Shown here: positions 52,860 to 61,271 of the stretch, piece after piece
Position numbering within the stretch: the stretch's first letter is position 1
Layout: each line of letters begins with the position of its first letter
Assembly: GCA_003162395.1 (NCBI GenBank)
Contig: PMON01000078.1
Span: 1 to 64,000 of the forward strand
DNA: 64,000 bases
From: Acidimicrobiaceae bacterium
Lineage (GTDB): Bacteria > Actinomycetota > Acidimicrobiia > Acidimicrobiales > RAAP-2
Direction of reading: 5' to 3'
Translations under genes and position numbers: made by a program
The notes under the pieces: generated by a model
Database searches by the model: none
The model's input: only the letters and a program-made list of their open reading frames with translations
Told to the model about the DNA's origin: nothing

Positions 52860-53858
52860 ATGTCCCACGTCGAGATCGAGCCGGCGGTCAGCCAGCTGCA
52901 CGTCGAGGGGACCGCGGTCGCCAGTGAGCACGGCACGTTGGCCGACGGTGGAGAGGTACGCGGTAGCGGCTCGATCTTCATCCAGATGTTCCGAGTGTTC
53001 ATGCAGAACAAGCTCGCCGTGGGCGCATGCCTGTACATCTTCTTCGTGGTGATGCTGTGCATCGTCGTTCCGCAGCTGTACCCACAGCACTACTGGGCTA
53101 CGGCCGGGGCTGACTACGGAAGTTCGTGCTACCTGCCGATCGGCAGCGTCACAGGAAACCCGGGGAATGCCGCGCCCAACGCGGCGCACTGGCTCGGCTG
53201 CACTGGGGGCTTCGACAACGTCGGCCTTTTGGCGTACGCGGGGCGGTTCTCCCTGATGATCGGCCTCTTGTCGGCGTTCGTCACCATGACCGTCGGCACC
53301 GCCTACGGCATCGTCGCTGGCTACCGTGGCGGCTGGCTCGACTCTGTGCTGATGCGGTTCGACGACGTGTTCCTCTCGATTCCGGTCCTCTACCTCCTCC
53401 TACTCGTCATCACGATCTATGGACAGGGTCTCTGGAGCCTCATCGGGGTGATTGGCTTCACCAGTTGGTTTGGCGTCGCGCGACTCATGCGTTCAGAGGC
53501 ACAGCTCCTCCGGAATCGCGAGTACGCGCAGGCGGCGAGGTCCATGGGTGCGACTGGGCGACGAGTGATGTGGCGTCACGTGCTACCCAATGCGGTCTCC
53601 ACGATGGTGACCGCAGGAACCTTCGCGCTTGGCGATGCGGTACTCACGCTGTCGGCGCTTGGATTCCTTGGACTTGGACTCCGGCCGCCTGACTACGACT
53701 GGGGCACGATGATTCAGAGCGCCTCGAGCGGATTCGAGCAGGGGTGGTGGTGGACCCTCTGGCCGGTCGCATTCATCTTTATCCTTTTTGTGCTGTCAAC
53801 CAACTACATCGGCGATGCCCTGCGTGACTCCTTCGAGGTCCGCCTCCAGGAGCGCTAG
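52860..53858 (+). CDS. ABC importer permease, DppC/OppC type
   Basis: 332 residues. A cytoplasmic N terminus of about 50 residues leads to the first membrane helix (KLAVGACLYIFFVVMLCIVV) and then the permease core. The coupling loop is YAQAARSMGATGRRVMWRHV followed by LPNAVSTMV, and the C terminus is VLSTNYIGDALRDSFEVRL. It forms the channel with the DppB-like subunit. No binding-protein gene follows; mobile-element debris begins about 150 nt downstream, and a solute-binding protein of this transporter class lies on the other strand at 58241. Confidence 0.93.
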   Translation: MSHVEIEPAVSQLHVEGTAVASEHGTLADGGEVRGSGSIFIQMFRVFMQNKLAVGACLYIFFVVMLCIVVPQLYPQHYWATAGADYGSSCYLPIGSVTGNPGNAAPNAAHWLGCTGGFDNVGLLAYAGRFSLMIGLLSAFVTMTVGTAYGIVAGYRGGWLDSVLMRFDDVFLSIPVLYLLLLVITIYGQGLWSLIGVIGFTSWFGVARLMRSEAQLLRNREYAQAARSMGATGRRVMWRHVLPNAVSTMVTAGTFALGDAVLTLSALGFLGLGLRPPDYDWGTMIQSASSGFEQGWWWTLWPVAFIFILFVLSTNYIGDALRDSFEVRLQER

Positions 53859-54109
53859 TCGCAGGTCACGGTTCCGCGCACCTCGCTCGTGCTGCTGGAA
53901 TCCATACTGGACCCAGGTGGTCCAAAGCGACGACCAGTGTGAACGATCTCAGCGATCGCGTCGTCAACGCCGCCAATCCGGCACTTGTCAGGTAGGCCAC
54001 TGGTTCGGCGAGCGACGGTAGGACGGTCGGGCTCAGTCCTGTCGGTTTCCCGCGCAGGTGCGTTGTGTCCGGCCCGCCGTGGTCGTCACCTCCCCAGCAG
54101 CCCCCTATC

Positions 54110-54142
54110 GAACCGTGCATGCGGTTCTCCCGCACACGGCTC
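54110..54142 (-). ncRNA. Group II intron domain V hairpin
   Basis: On the minus strand GAGCCGTGTGCGG, loop GAGA, then ACCGCATGCACGGTTC folds into a two-part helix with a GNRA tetraloop and a central bulge. It begins with the AGC catalytic triad. This is the near-invariant 33-34-nt catalytic core of group II introns, 18 nt downstream of the end of the maturase remnant. Confidence 0.75.
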
Positions 54143-54159
54143 TCCGACACCGTTCACCG

Positions 54160-55515
54160 TCAGGCATTCGCACTCCAGTAGCGCACCGTTCCCGTCAACC
54201 GGTAGATCCCGAGCGTCGTGAGCCACTCGTAAGTGAAGCGGGTGGTCCAGTTCCGTCCCGAGATGCCGTGCTTGACGCTCGCCAGCTTGGCCAAGCGTTC
54301 GTGGACGTAGCCGTCGAGAGCGCTGAACTTCCGCGACGAGTTGCCGTGACGAAAGTATGCGCCCCAGCCCCGTAGCACTGGGTTGAGTTCCTCGACAACG
54401 ATGGCCAGGTCACGCCCGGCGTAGCCCCGTGGGGTCCGATCCCGAACCTTGGCCTTGATGGAGGCCATGGCCCGAGGACGAAGGCCACTTCTGTAGGTAG
54501 TAGCGACCCTTTCGCTTCCGAGGACTTCCCTCATGCGGTGATGAAAGCCCAAGAAGTCGAACCCCTCCTTGCCCTGATAGAGACAGGCGATCCTGGTCTT
54601 GTCGGGATGCAGACGCAGCCCGATCGGAGCCAGCGTCACCGCCGCCAGGTCCCGAGCCTGCTTTGGCCCGTTCTTCGGTGGGGCACAGCACGACGAAGTC
54701 GTCGCAGTAACGGACCAGGACACCCGCTCGTGGCCCCGCCGCCCGCCACGCCCGGTCAAGGACGTGAAGAGCGATGTTGGCGAGCAACGGCGAAATGGGT
54801 GAGCCCTGCGGGGTTCCCGACTCCGTGTCGGAGATGATCCCGCCCTCGAACACCCCTGCTCGCAGCCAGCTGCGCAGCAGCTTCAACATCTGCCGGTCGA
54901 TCAACCCGGCGCTCGACCTCGCCTATGAGGGCGTCGTGGTCGATCTCGTCGAAGCATGCCTTGATGTCGGCGTCGAGCACCCACACCGCAGCCCCTGTTG
55001 GCCGCCAGTCGGACGGCGTCGAGAGCCTGGTGAGCGGAGCGCTTCGGCCGAAAGCCGAAGCTCTGGGGCGTAGAAGTCCGCCTCGAAGACTGGTCTCGAG
55101 GACGATCTTCGCCGCCGCCATCACCACCCGGTCGGTGACCGTAGGGAATGCCGAGCGGCCGGGTTTCCCCCGGCTTGCCCGGCTTGGGGATCCGGACCCG
55201 CCGCAGAGGCTTCGGGCGGTAGGACTTCTCCCGGAGCTGGGCGGCGAGGCCGTCGAGGAACCGGCGCACCCCTTCTGGACCCCCGTCGGTGATGGCGGCG
55301 ATGGTGACGCCGTCGACACCGGGGGCACCCTGGTTGGTGGCCACGTCGACCCATGCCCGCCACATCACGTCGCTGCGGGCGAGCTTGTCGTAGAGGGCAT
55401 GGAACCGACGCTCTGGTTCTTGCTTGGCACTGCGGTAGAGCACGCGTTGGAGGGCTCGAACGGGGTCCAGGCCATCGGCCTGTCTGACGGTCCTAGCCGA
55501 TTGCTCGGCACTCAT
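54160..55515 (-). pseudogene. Group II intron reverse transcriptase/maturase, multiply frameshifted
   Basis: The protein can be read only by switching frames. 55515 onward: RALQRVLYRSAKQEPERRFH and NQGAPGVDGVTIAAI; another frame: TVTDRVVMAAAKIVLE and VWVLDADIKACFDEIDHDAL; back: QSFGFRPKRSAHQALDAVR. 54904 onward: [20 protein letters not shown] and [12 protein letters not shown] with the YxDD-type catalytic box. 54759 onward: [14 protein letters not shown], the maturase region, and GWGAYFRHGNSSRKF. At least four or five indels break it. The pieces are collinear and nearly complete, so decay is recent, or sequencing errors contribute. Confidence 0.85.
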
Positions 55516-56272
55516 CAGCGCTCCTCACCTCCTTCGTCGTGCACCGGTGAAGCAGGGGCCCTTCGCTCTGGGTGGGTTGTGTTGTCCCAACCGTCGTCAC
55601 TACTACGACCCCCTCCGACTCCCTCTCGGCTATCTGTCACTTCCCGGGGTCACCGGTTATAGACACACGCGCTCCGTATCCCCGCAGGACACGGGCCGAG
55701 GAGGGCCTCTCCAGTTCCCACGGCAACCTTCTTGACGTTCCACGCTCCATACGCCGGAGAGTTCTTCGGCATCCGCTCCAAGCTCATAGATGCCTTCCAT
55801 GGCCTTCGCCCATTTCCGACAGGCTCGGCTCTCTCTATACCTGCTTTCGCAGATCCGCTTGACGACGCTGCAAGCTTCACTTCATGTTTCGGACCGACAA
55901 GTTGATTCACTCCGCTTCGCCGCTGGCATCTCGACCAACGCCGGGAGCTTCACTACCAGGGAACTTGGCTTCTCCCCGGACCGGACTTCCACCGGCTGGC
56001 TGTCGTGAGCTTTTCGCTCGGTTAGGTAATGACTACTCCTTTGTACTCATGGCGTCCGAGCTGCTGGACGCACCGGATTTGAGCGGGGTCTGCACGCGCT
56101 GACGACCACGGCCGTCGTCGACGCCTCGCGGCAGAACCTGACACATCCCTAAGGATTTTGAGGTCCACGCCCGATCGCAGTCGCAAGAGCCAGCGCGCAT
56201 GAGTCTGGGGGACTCCCGCCGTCCCCTGGGAGCTTCCTTGGGGAGCCGCATTGCCAGTAGGGGGTACTCCTC

Positions 56273-56717
56273 ATGTTGATTCGCAAGCGTCCAAGCTGGA
56301 CGGTCGCCGTATTGCTATCCATCCCAGCCTTCGGGGCAGGTCTCGCGGTTTCGGCCGCTGCGTCTGGTACGTCCTCGACGACGTTCCACGCCTGCCTGCA
56401 CAAGGGGGGCGCTGTCGAATGTCTCGACAAGTGCGCACACCTGTTCGACGGGCTTCAAGGCCGTCAGCTGGAATGCGGTCGGGCCAAAGGGCATCCAGGG
56501 AGCCCAGGGCATCCAGGGCATCCAGGGAGCCCAGGGAGCGACAGGCGCAGCAGGCTCCCCCGTCGCGTGCATCCTCGTGACGTTGTGCACCTGGGGCATC
56601 ACCCTTTCTGGCGGGTCCTACGGGTTCAGCAGCCCCTTCGGCGTCACCTTTGACGGCACGCACCTTTGGGTGATGAACCACGGCGGCAACTCGGTGACCG
56701 AGCTTTGGAGCCACTGA
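56273..56717 (+). pseudogene. Secreted collagen-like / beta-propeller protein, frameshifted at a G6 run
   Basis: ATG 56273 after AGGGGG. The signal peptide is SWTVAVLLSIPAFGAGLAVS. After TTFHACLHKGG the frame shifts: skipping one G of the six at 56404-56409 gives LSNVSTSAHTCSTGFKAVSW, a collagen-like stretch GPKGIQGAQGIQGIQGAQGA, then YGFSSPFGVTFDGTHLWVMN and the stop. The last part resembles one blade of an NHL/YVTN beta-propeller, so the gene is also truncated at its 3' end compared with propeller proteins. Either a dead gene, a phase-variable one, or a sequencing error in the run. Confidence 0.6.
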
Positions 56718-57450
56718 GCAGCCCCCTAATGACACCCGCGAACGGCCCCCGGTCACTGTGCCCGCCGCCGACTTCGACGTTCTAACGACGACACGACGGC
56801 CGGCGAAGGGCGGTCGTGGTCGACATTCGGGGCTGTCGGACGCTTCGAGCTTGTTGGGCAGTGCAGACAACCCGTCTCGCCCGTCAACTGTCGAAGACCG
56901 AACAGCAGACCTCGTTGTGCAATCGCTGTTCCTTTGGGACGACTCGCGAATCACATCCGTGAGCTGTTCGCGCTGCCAACGGCACTCGAGCCTGCCGGCG
57001 CTCTCACCAATCCGACCGGGGGCCGCCGCGCGCACGGCCTTGACCGCGACGGCCGCAGTACCAAGTTCGTGTGCGGCGACGTGCGCCACCTGCCGCCTGG
57101 CCGGCAGCATGTGCGACATATTGAGCGGCTCCGCAGCCATGGCATGGCCACCTGTCGCTCGGGACTGAGACATCCGGATCTCGCCGCACGCCCACTCTCG
57201 AATCTGCTCGTTCGCCTCGCGCGGGCACGGGTCCGAGGGCTGGCCCGAAGAGGTGCAGGACGTGCTCCGCGGACGCGGCAGCCCACAAGCCAGAGCCGAT
57301 GGTCGGAGAGTCCGTAAGCGTCCCCCCACGGCGGATGGAGATGGAGCGGGGGTCTCGATCTCTGGGGAGGATCATGGTGGTGGAGTCCCGTGGTCTGGTT
57401 CGGTTCTTTGTCGATCTACTCGGTATGGCTCAGTCGCCAGGCGTGAGCTC
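56718..57450. other. Region without recognisable gene
   Basis: Several overlapping ORFs of 100-350 codons exist on both strands (for example 56271-57329 minus, 56758-57168 plus), but their translations are Arg/Ser/Ala-rich with no family features and no ribosome binding sites. The stretch lies between a broken secreted-protein gene and a decayed transposase and is probably eroded sequence. Confidence 0.4.
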
Positions 57451-57479
57451 GACAACGTGAACGGGATCAGTCTTCGTGA

Positions 57480-57950
57480 CGCGCGGAGCTGCGCCATCGA
57501 TGTGTCTCGGTCAGGTGGCGGCGGGCGACGACCCACTCGTCGTGACGATCCCAGGACGGCGGCGACGAGACGGGATCGCTGCCTCGCCGTTGGCGAAGAT
57601 GCCGACGACCTTGGTGCCACGCTAGGTCTCCTTGTTGAGCGGCTCGAGCGGTTGTTCGAACTCATCTTCCGCCAACGATCGAGCGAGAACCGGTGAATGC
57701 GAGCATGTCGGCCTTTGCGGGCGTGCATGCATGCCGTGGCCTTCGGGAGCCGGTCAGCGAGCTGGCCGGCGACCTCGTCCCGGTGGGCCGACGCTTCCTC
57801 ATGTGGGCTGGGCGGACACGGTCCGGAACGCGGCGGCGACCTTTCTCGGCGACGGCTTGGGCACGGTGGCTAGCAGGGTTGCGGGCGAAGTGCGCGCGAC
57901 GGCGCTGCCACGTCGCACCCAGAACGACCGTCGGAGCGACGACGTTGGCT
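57480..57950 (-). pseudogene. IS256-family (Mutator-like) transposase remnant
   Basis: Reading the minus strand across frames gives the C-terminal half of an IS256 transposase in correct order. First WQRRRAHFARN and LLATVPKPSPRKVAAAFRTV (57800-57910). Then DRWRK and FEQPLEPLNKE, corresponding to the family's W--NPLER-NKE (near 57640-57690). Then RGTKVVGIFANGEAAI (about 57580-57615) and DEWVVARRHLTET (about 57505-57545). At least four frame changes and one in-frame stop make it non-functional. Terminal repeats were not found. Confidence 0.7.
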
Positions 57951-58168
57951 GGCTACCTCGACAAGCTGTGCTGCCTCCGTTGCTGCACCCGGCGCCGAGG
58001 TGCTCGCAGCCGCGCTGCAGCGCGCCATCGAATTCGGTCGGCTCCGCGCCCACGACGCGCGGTCGGTCCTCGAAACCGGCAGTCGGAATCGGATCAGAAG
58101 CCAACGACTCAAGCCAACGGCGGAGCGTCACAACAAGATCTCGAGCGATCAGATCCTTGACCTCAATT

Positions 58169-58208
58169 GCGAAGGACCCCTCGCCCTTGAGGGCGAGGGG
58201 TCCTTCGC
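58169..58208 (-). terminator. 18-bp hairpin terminator after the solute-binding protein gene
   Basis: GCGAAGGACCCCTCGCCC, loop TTGA, then GGGCGAGGGGTCCTTCGC is a perfect 18-bp stem with a 4-nt loop, 32 nt beyond the minus-strand stop at 58241. No long T run follows. It is the strongest hairpin noticed in the window. Confidence 0.75.
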
Positions 58209-58240
58209 TGCGAGTTGCCTCGCGTCTGACGATCGACTTA

Positions 58241-60211
58241 CTAGATCGCCGTGATGGTCTCCGGGTTGAAGTCACCAATTGGGTTGTTGGGCAGTGCGCC
58301 CTTGACCGACCTCAACTGCTCGGTGAACCCAGCTGGAGTCGGCTGCCACAGGAACGGAAGGTCCGTGCCGGTGTACTCCGCGTAGCTGGTGTGGTACTTG
58401 GGGGAAATCCCGTTCAGCGCCAGCTTCCCGTTGTCCGTGGTTGCGTGAAGCAGTCCGTTCATCTCGGCGTTGGAGTAGCCACCAGAGTTGGAGCCTGCAC
58501 CGATTCCGAAGAGAACCTCACCACTCGGGAAGAAGTCCGGTGCGTAGAGCCAGCCACCGTAACCACAAACCTGCCACTCGCCAGCGCCACCGAAGCAGTC
58601 AGGAGCAACTGTGCTCGCCGGCTGGGGGTTCAGCGACATGTTGATGCCAGCCGCCGCCATCGTGGTCGCCTCGTCGCCAACCTGGTTGGTGAAGGCCGCG
58701 TCACCCGATGGGAAGATCATGCTGAACGTCAACTGTGAGCCAGCCGGGATTGCGAACCCAGAAGAGCCACAACCGTTGCCGGCGGAGATGTCGCAGACCG
58801 CAGGGAACTTGCCCACGTCAGCCGGCGCCGAGTCCCAACCGTGCGCCTTGAGGAGCGCCTTGGCCTTGTTCGTGTTGAACGGGAACGGGTTCTTGATGCC
58901 CTTCGAGTAGTTGTTGGGTGGCTCGACCGGCACTGCTGAGTAGGTGTCAAGCGAGTACCCATTCAGGCGGTGCGCGATGATGCCAGGCTGGTTGATCGAC
59001 TCCTGCAACGCCTGCCGGAAGTACAACTGGTTGTTCAACTTTGCCCACAACGGGAGCGGCCCAGAGGTCTGGTACGTCGAGTTGGTGTTGTCGAAGTTGA
59101 ACATGAAGTAGAAGGCACCGAAGTCAACACTGCCAACCGTCCTGTAGTTGCCCATGTTCGGCTTGATGTTCGCACCGGCCTTGCCTGGTCCCGGCGAAGG
59201 CGCAACGTCGGTCCCGTCGGCGAAACCGAAGGTGATCGCGTTACCACCGTGCCCGTAGTCCTGAAGCTGTGCGAACTCGGCGGCCGTAGTGGCCTCCGGG
59301 AAGTACACAATCCTCTTGACCGCGTGCACCCTGTCAGCCTTGTCGCTGTAGTGGGTGTTCGCGACCAGGACGTTGTTGCCCGTGGGCTTGCCACTGCTGT
59401 AGCCAGCGGACTGCTGACGGTACGGACCGTCGGCCCATGACCACAGCGCGTTGCTGATCCGAAGACCGTTCAGGTAGTTGAAGACAGCCAGGCACGGGCC
59501 AGAGCCCCGCGCGACGGTCGAGTACTTCTCGGTCGAGCAGTGACCAGAGCCAGGCGCAGCACCGTTGTGGGTGATGTCCCAGACGTAGGGCATGGGGTCG
59601 ATCTGGGAGATCTGGTTGTACAGGACCCAGAACGGGTTCTCATGACCCTTGAACGTGATGTGCACGGTCTGCCCAGAGGCAGTGGCTGCGAGAGCCTCGC
59701 CCGGAAGGCCGAAGCCTGGGACGTAGCCGCAGGCGACGTTGCCCTGCTGCTGCTCTGCGTGCGTGCCGGTTGCCTTGTCCATGTTGAGCCAGAACATGAT
59801 GTCGCGAGACGTCATCTTGTAGAGCTTGCCGGCCGCGTTTGACCAGAGCCAACCCTTAGACGTGACGGTTGCGACCGTGTTGGGCCCGACGTCCTTGACG
59901 GTTGCCGTCAACGGGGACAGGGAAGGAATGAGCGAGATGCTCGATCCGAGTCCGAACCAAAGACCTGGACGGTCGAACAGGTTCCAGTAGTCGATGTTCA
60001 CTGTCAGGCACGTGTTGGCCGAGTAGAACGGGAACACGCTCTGCACAGTGGACCCCGGCCCCAATGGGATGTTAATCGTCGACGTCGCCCTCGAGCTCAC
60101 GCTCGAATGCGTCGCCGCGCCGGCCGCCACCGGAACCGCGAGGGCGCCCATCGTGAGTCCGCCGGCCACAAGGCCCGTCCCCACGAGGCGCCGGATGCTT
60201 CGGTATTGCAT
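58241..60211 (-). CDS. Family 5 extracellular solute-binding protein
   Basis: 656 residues from ATG 60211, chosen because AGAGGAGG lies 6 nt upstream; the track start 18 nt earlier was rejected. Signal peptide: RLVGTGLVAGGLTMGALAVP, cleaved near AGAATHS. Family features: STVQSVFPFYSANTCLTVNI, LYFRQALQESINQPGIIAHR, and GGWLYAPDFFPSGEVLFGIG shared with the protein at 40136. It binds a peptide-like or other organic ligand outside the cell for an ABC importer. The importer genes at 49.7-53.9 kb lack their own binding protein and are the best partner. A strong hairpin terminates the gene. Confidence 0.87.
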   Translation of the reverse strand: MQYRSIRRLVGTGLVAGGLTMGALAVPVAAGAATHSSVSSRATSTINIPLGPGSTVQSVFPFYSANTCLTVNIDYWNLFDRPGLWFGLGSSISLIPSLSPLTATVKDVGPNTVATVTSKGWLWSNAAGKLYKMTSRDIMFWLNMDKATGTHAEQQQGNVACGYVPGFGLPGEALAATASGQTVHITFKGHENPFWVLYNQISQIDPMPYVWDITHNGAAPGSGHCSTEKYSTVARGSGPCLAVFNYLNGLRISNALWSWADGPYRQQSAGYSSGKPTGNNVLVANTHYSDKADRVHAVKRIVYFPEATTAAEFAQLQDYGHGGNAITFGFADGTDVAPSPGPGKAGANIKPNMGNYRTVGSVDFGAFYFMFNFDNTNSTYQTSGPLPLWAKLNNQLYFRQALQESINQPGIIAHRLNGYSLDTYSAVPVEPPNNYSKGIKNPFPFNTNKAKALLKAHGWDSAPADVGKFPAVCDISAGNGCGSSGFAIPAGSQLTFSMIFPSGDAAFTNQVGDEATTMAAAGINMSLNPQPASTVAPDCFGGAGEWQVCGYGGWLYAPDFFPSGEVLFGIGAGSNSGGYSNAEMNGLLHATTDNGKLALNGISPKYHTSYAEYTGTDLPFLWQPTPAGFTEQLRSVKGALPNNPIGDFNPETITAI

Positions 60212-60403
60212 GTGATGCCTCCTCTGCACCGGCTCTGCCGGCGCTCTCCCATGTCACTCGCCGATGAAGTTCGCCGAGTGAGGGGACTATAGGCGAGGCA
60301 AGCCACCCAATCTGTGCAGGCCCACCAGAAATTACTTACCAGAGGATCGATCCGCTTTCCTTCTCTGGATTGAGGAAGCCACGTCGAATCAGGGCAGCGA
60401 AGA

Positions 60404-61165
60404 TCACCATTGGTTAATTGAATTTGGCGCAATTGCCCCTTCCGCGATGAGGTTTGTGCACTCGGTGCTACGGCGTGTCGGTGCGATCGACCAGGACTGG
60501 CGGTGCACGCCCGAAAGGAGCCCAAGATCTTCGACGGCCGCCGCGTGCGCGCCAGTGCCGTAGCCCTTGTGCTGCTCGAACCCGTAGTCAGGGTGACGGC
60601 GTCCGAGCGCTGACATCGTCCTGTCGCGCGCAACCTTTGCCAGCACCGAAGCGGCCGCCACCGTGCCGCACGATCTGTCCGCGGCAACGATGCTGCGAAC
60701 ATGGATCGGCTCGGATCGTCTCTTGAGCCCCGGCGTCACGAAGTCAATCGGTCCGTCGACGATGACGGCGCTGGGCCGGCTCGGCAGCGAGGCGATCGCG
60801 CGAGCAACCGCGAGGCGCAGCGCCCGCGTGAGGCCGACGTTGTCGATCTCCCTCGACGAGGAGATCCCTATCCCCCAACCGACGCACCATGCCTCCAGTT
60901 CGGGGCACAGCGATTCTCTCGCCCTTGGCGTCATGAGCTTGGAGTCCCGAGTCCCCTCGGGCACCGGTGCTGTCGCGCGATCGATGGTGACGATGCCGAC
61001 GTAGAGCGGTCCGGCCCAGGCGCCCCGACCCACCTCGTCGATCCCGGCGACCAGGTGGTGGCCCGCGGCGAGCAGCTCCATCTCGACGGCGAGGTCGGGT
61101 GTAGGGCGCGCGGTCGGGGCGTTCGGAGGGGCGACTGATGGTTCCACGGCGTCTCGCGATGACAC
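60404..61165 (-). CDS. rnhB: Ribonuclease HII
   Basis: 253 residues. GIDEVGRGAWAGPLYVGIVT carries the first catalytic Asp-Glu pair, TRDSKLMTPRARE the next conserved block, VIVDGPIDF the third aspartate, and AAASVLAKVARDRTMSALGR the C-terminal family block with HPDYGFEQHKGYGT. It removes RNA from RNA-DNA hybrids, including single ribonucleotides in DNA. The GTG at 61165 is the track start; an internal ATG (MELLAAGHHLVAGIDEV) is an alternative. It stands alone, divergent from the mannosidase gene. Confidence 0.93.
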   Translation of the reverse strand: MSSRDAVEPSVAPPNAPTARPTPDLAVEMELLAAGHHLVAGIDEVGRGAWAGPLYVGIVTIDRATAPVPEGTRDSKLMTPRARESLCPELEAWCVGWGIGISSSREIDNVGLTRALRLAVARAIASLPSRPSAVIVDGPIDFVTPGLKRRSEPIHVRSIVAADRSCGTVAAASVLAKVARDRTMSALGRRHPDYGFEQHKGYGTGAHAAAVEDLGLLSGVHRQSWSIAPTRRSTECTNLIAEGAIAPNSINQW

Positions 61166-61271
61166 TACGACCCGCGGTCGTCCCCGCTGGTGTCCTCGGC
61201 TCGTCCACCCGGCATGCGGGCCGGGCCGGGCGCCGTCATGGTGCGGCGCCGGGGCGTCCTACATTGGCCGG

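Larger units (their letters stand above)
54000..56080 (-). mobile_element. Degenerate group II intron with broken maturase
   Basis: On the minus strand, a structured leader of about 500 nt (roughly 55516-56080, no ORF) is followed by reverse transcriptase/maturase pieces (55515-54160). A domain V-like hairpin at 54142-54110 then follows, as expected for a bacterial group II intron. The maturase is frameshifted, so the intron cannot move by itself. Ends are approximate: a GTGCG typical of intron 5' ends occurs at about 56073, and the 3' end lies somewhere below 54100. The flanking exons could not be joined into a gene. Confidence 0.7.

Noticed and set aside
56480-56545. Short tandem DNA repeat resembling a satellite or CRISPR-like repeat
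   Set aside because: The 9-nt period (GGCATCCAG/GGAGCCCAG) encodes Gly-X-X collagen-like repeats; there are no spacers. No CRISPR array was seen anywhere in the window.
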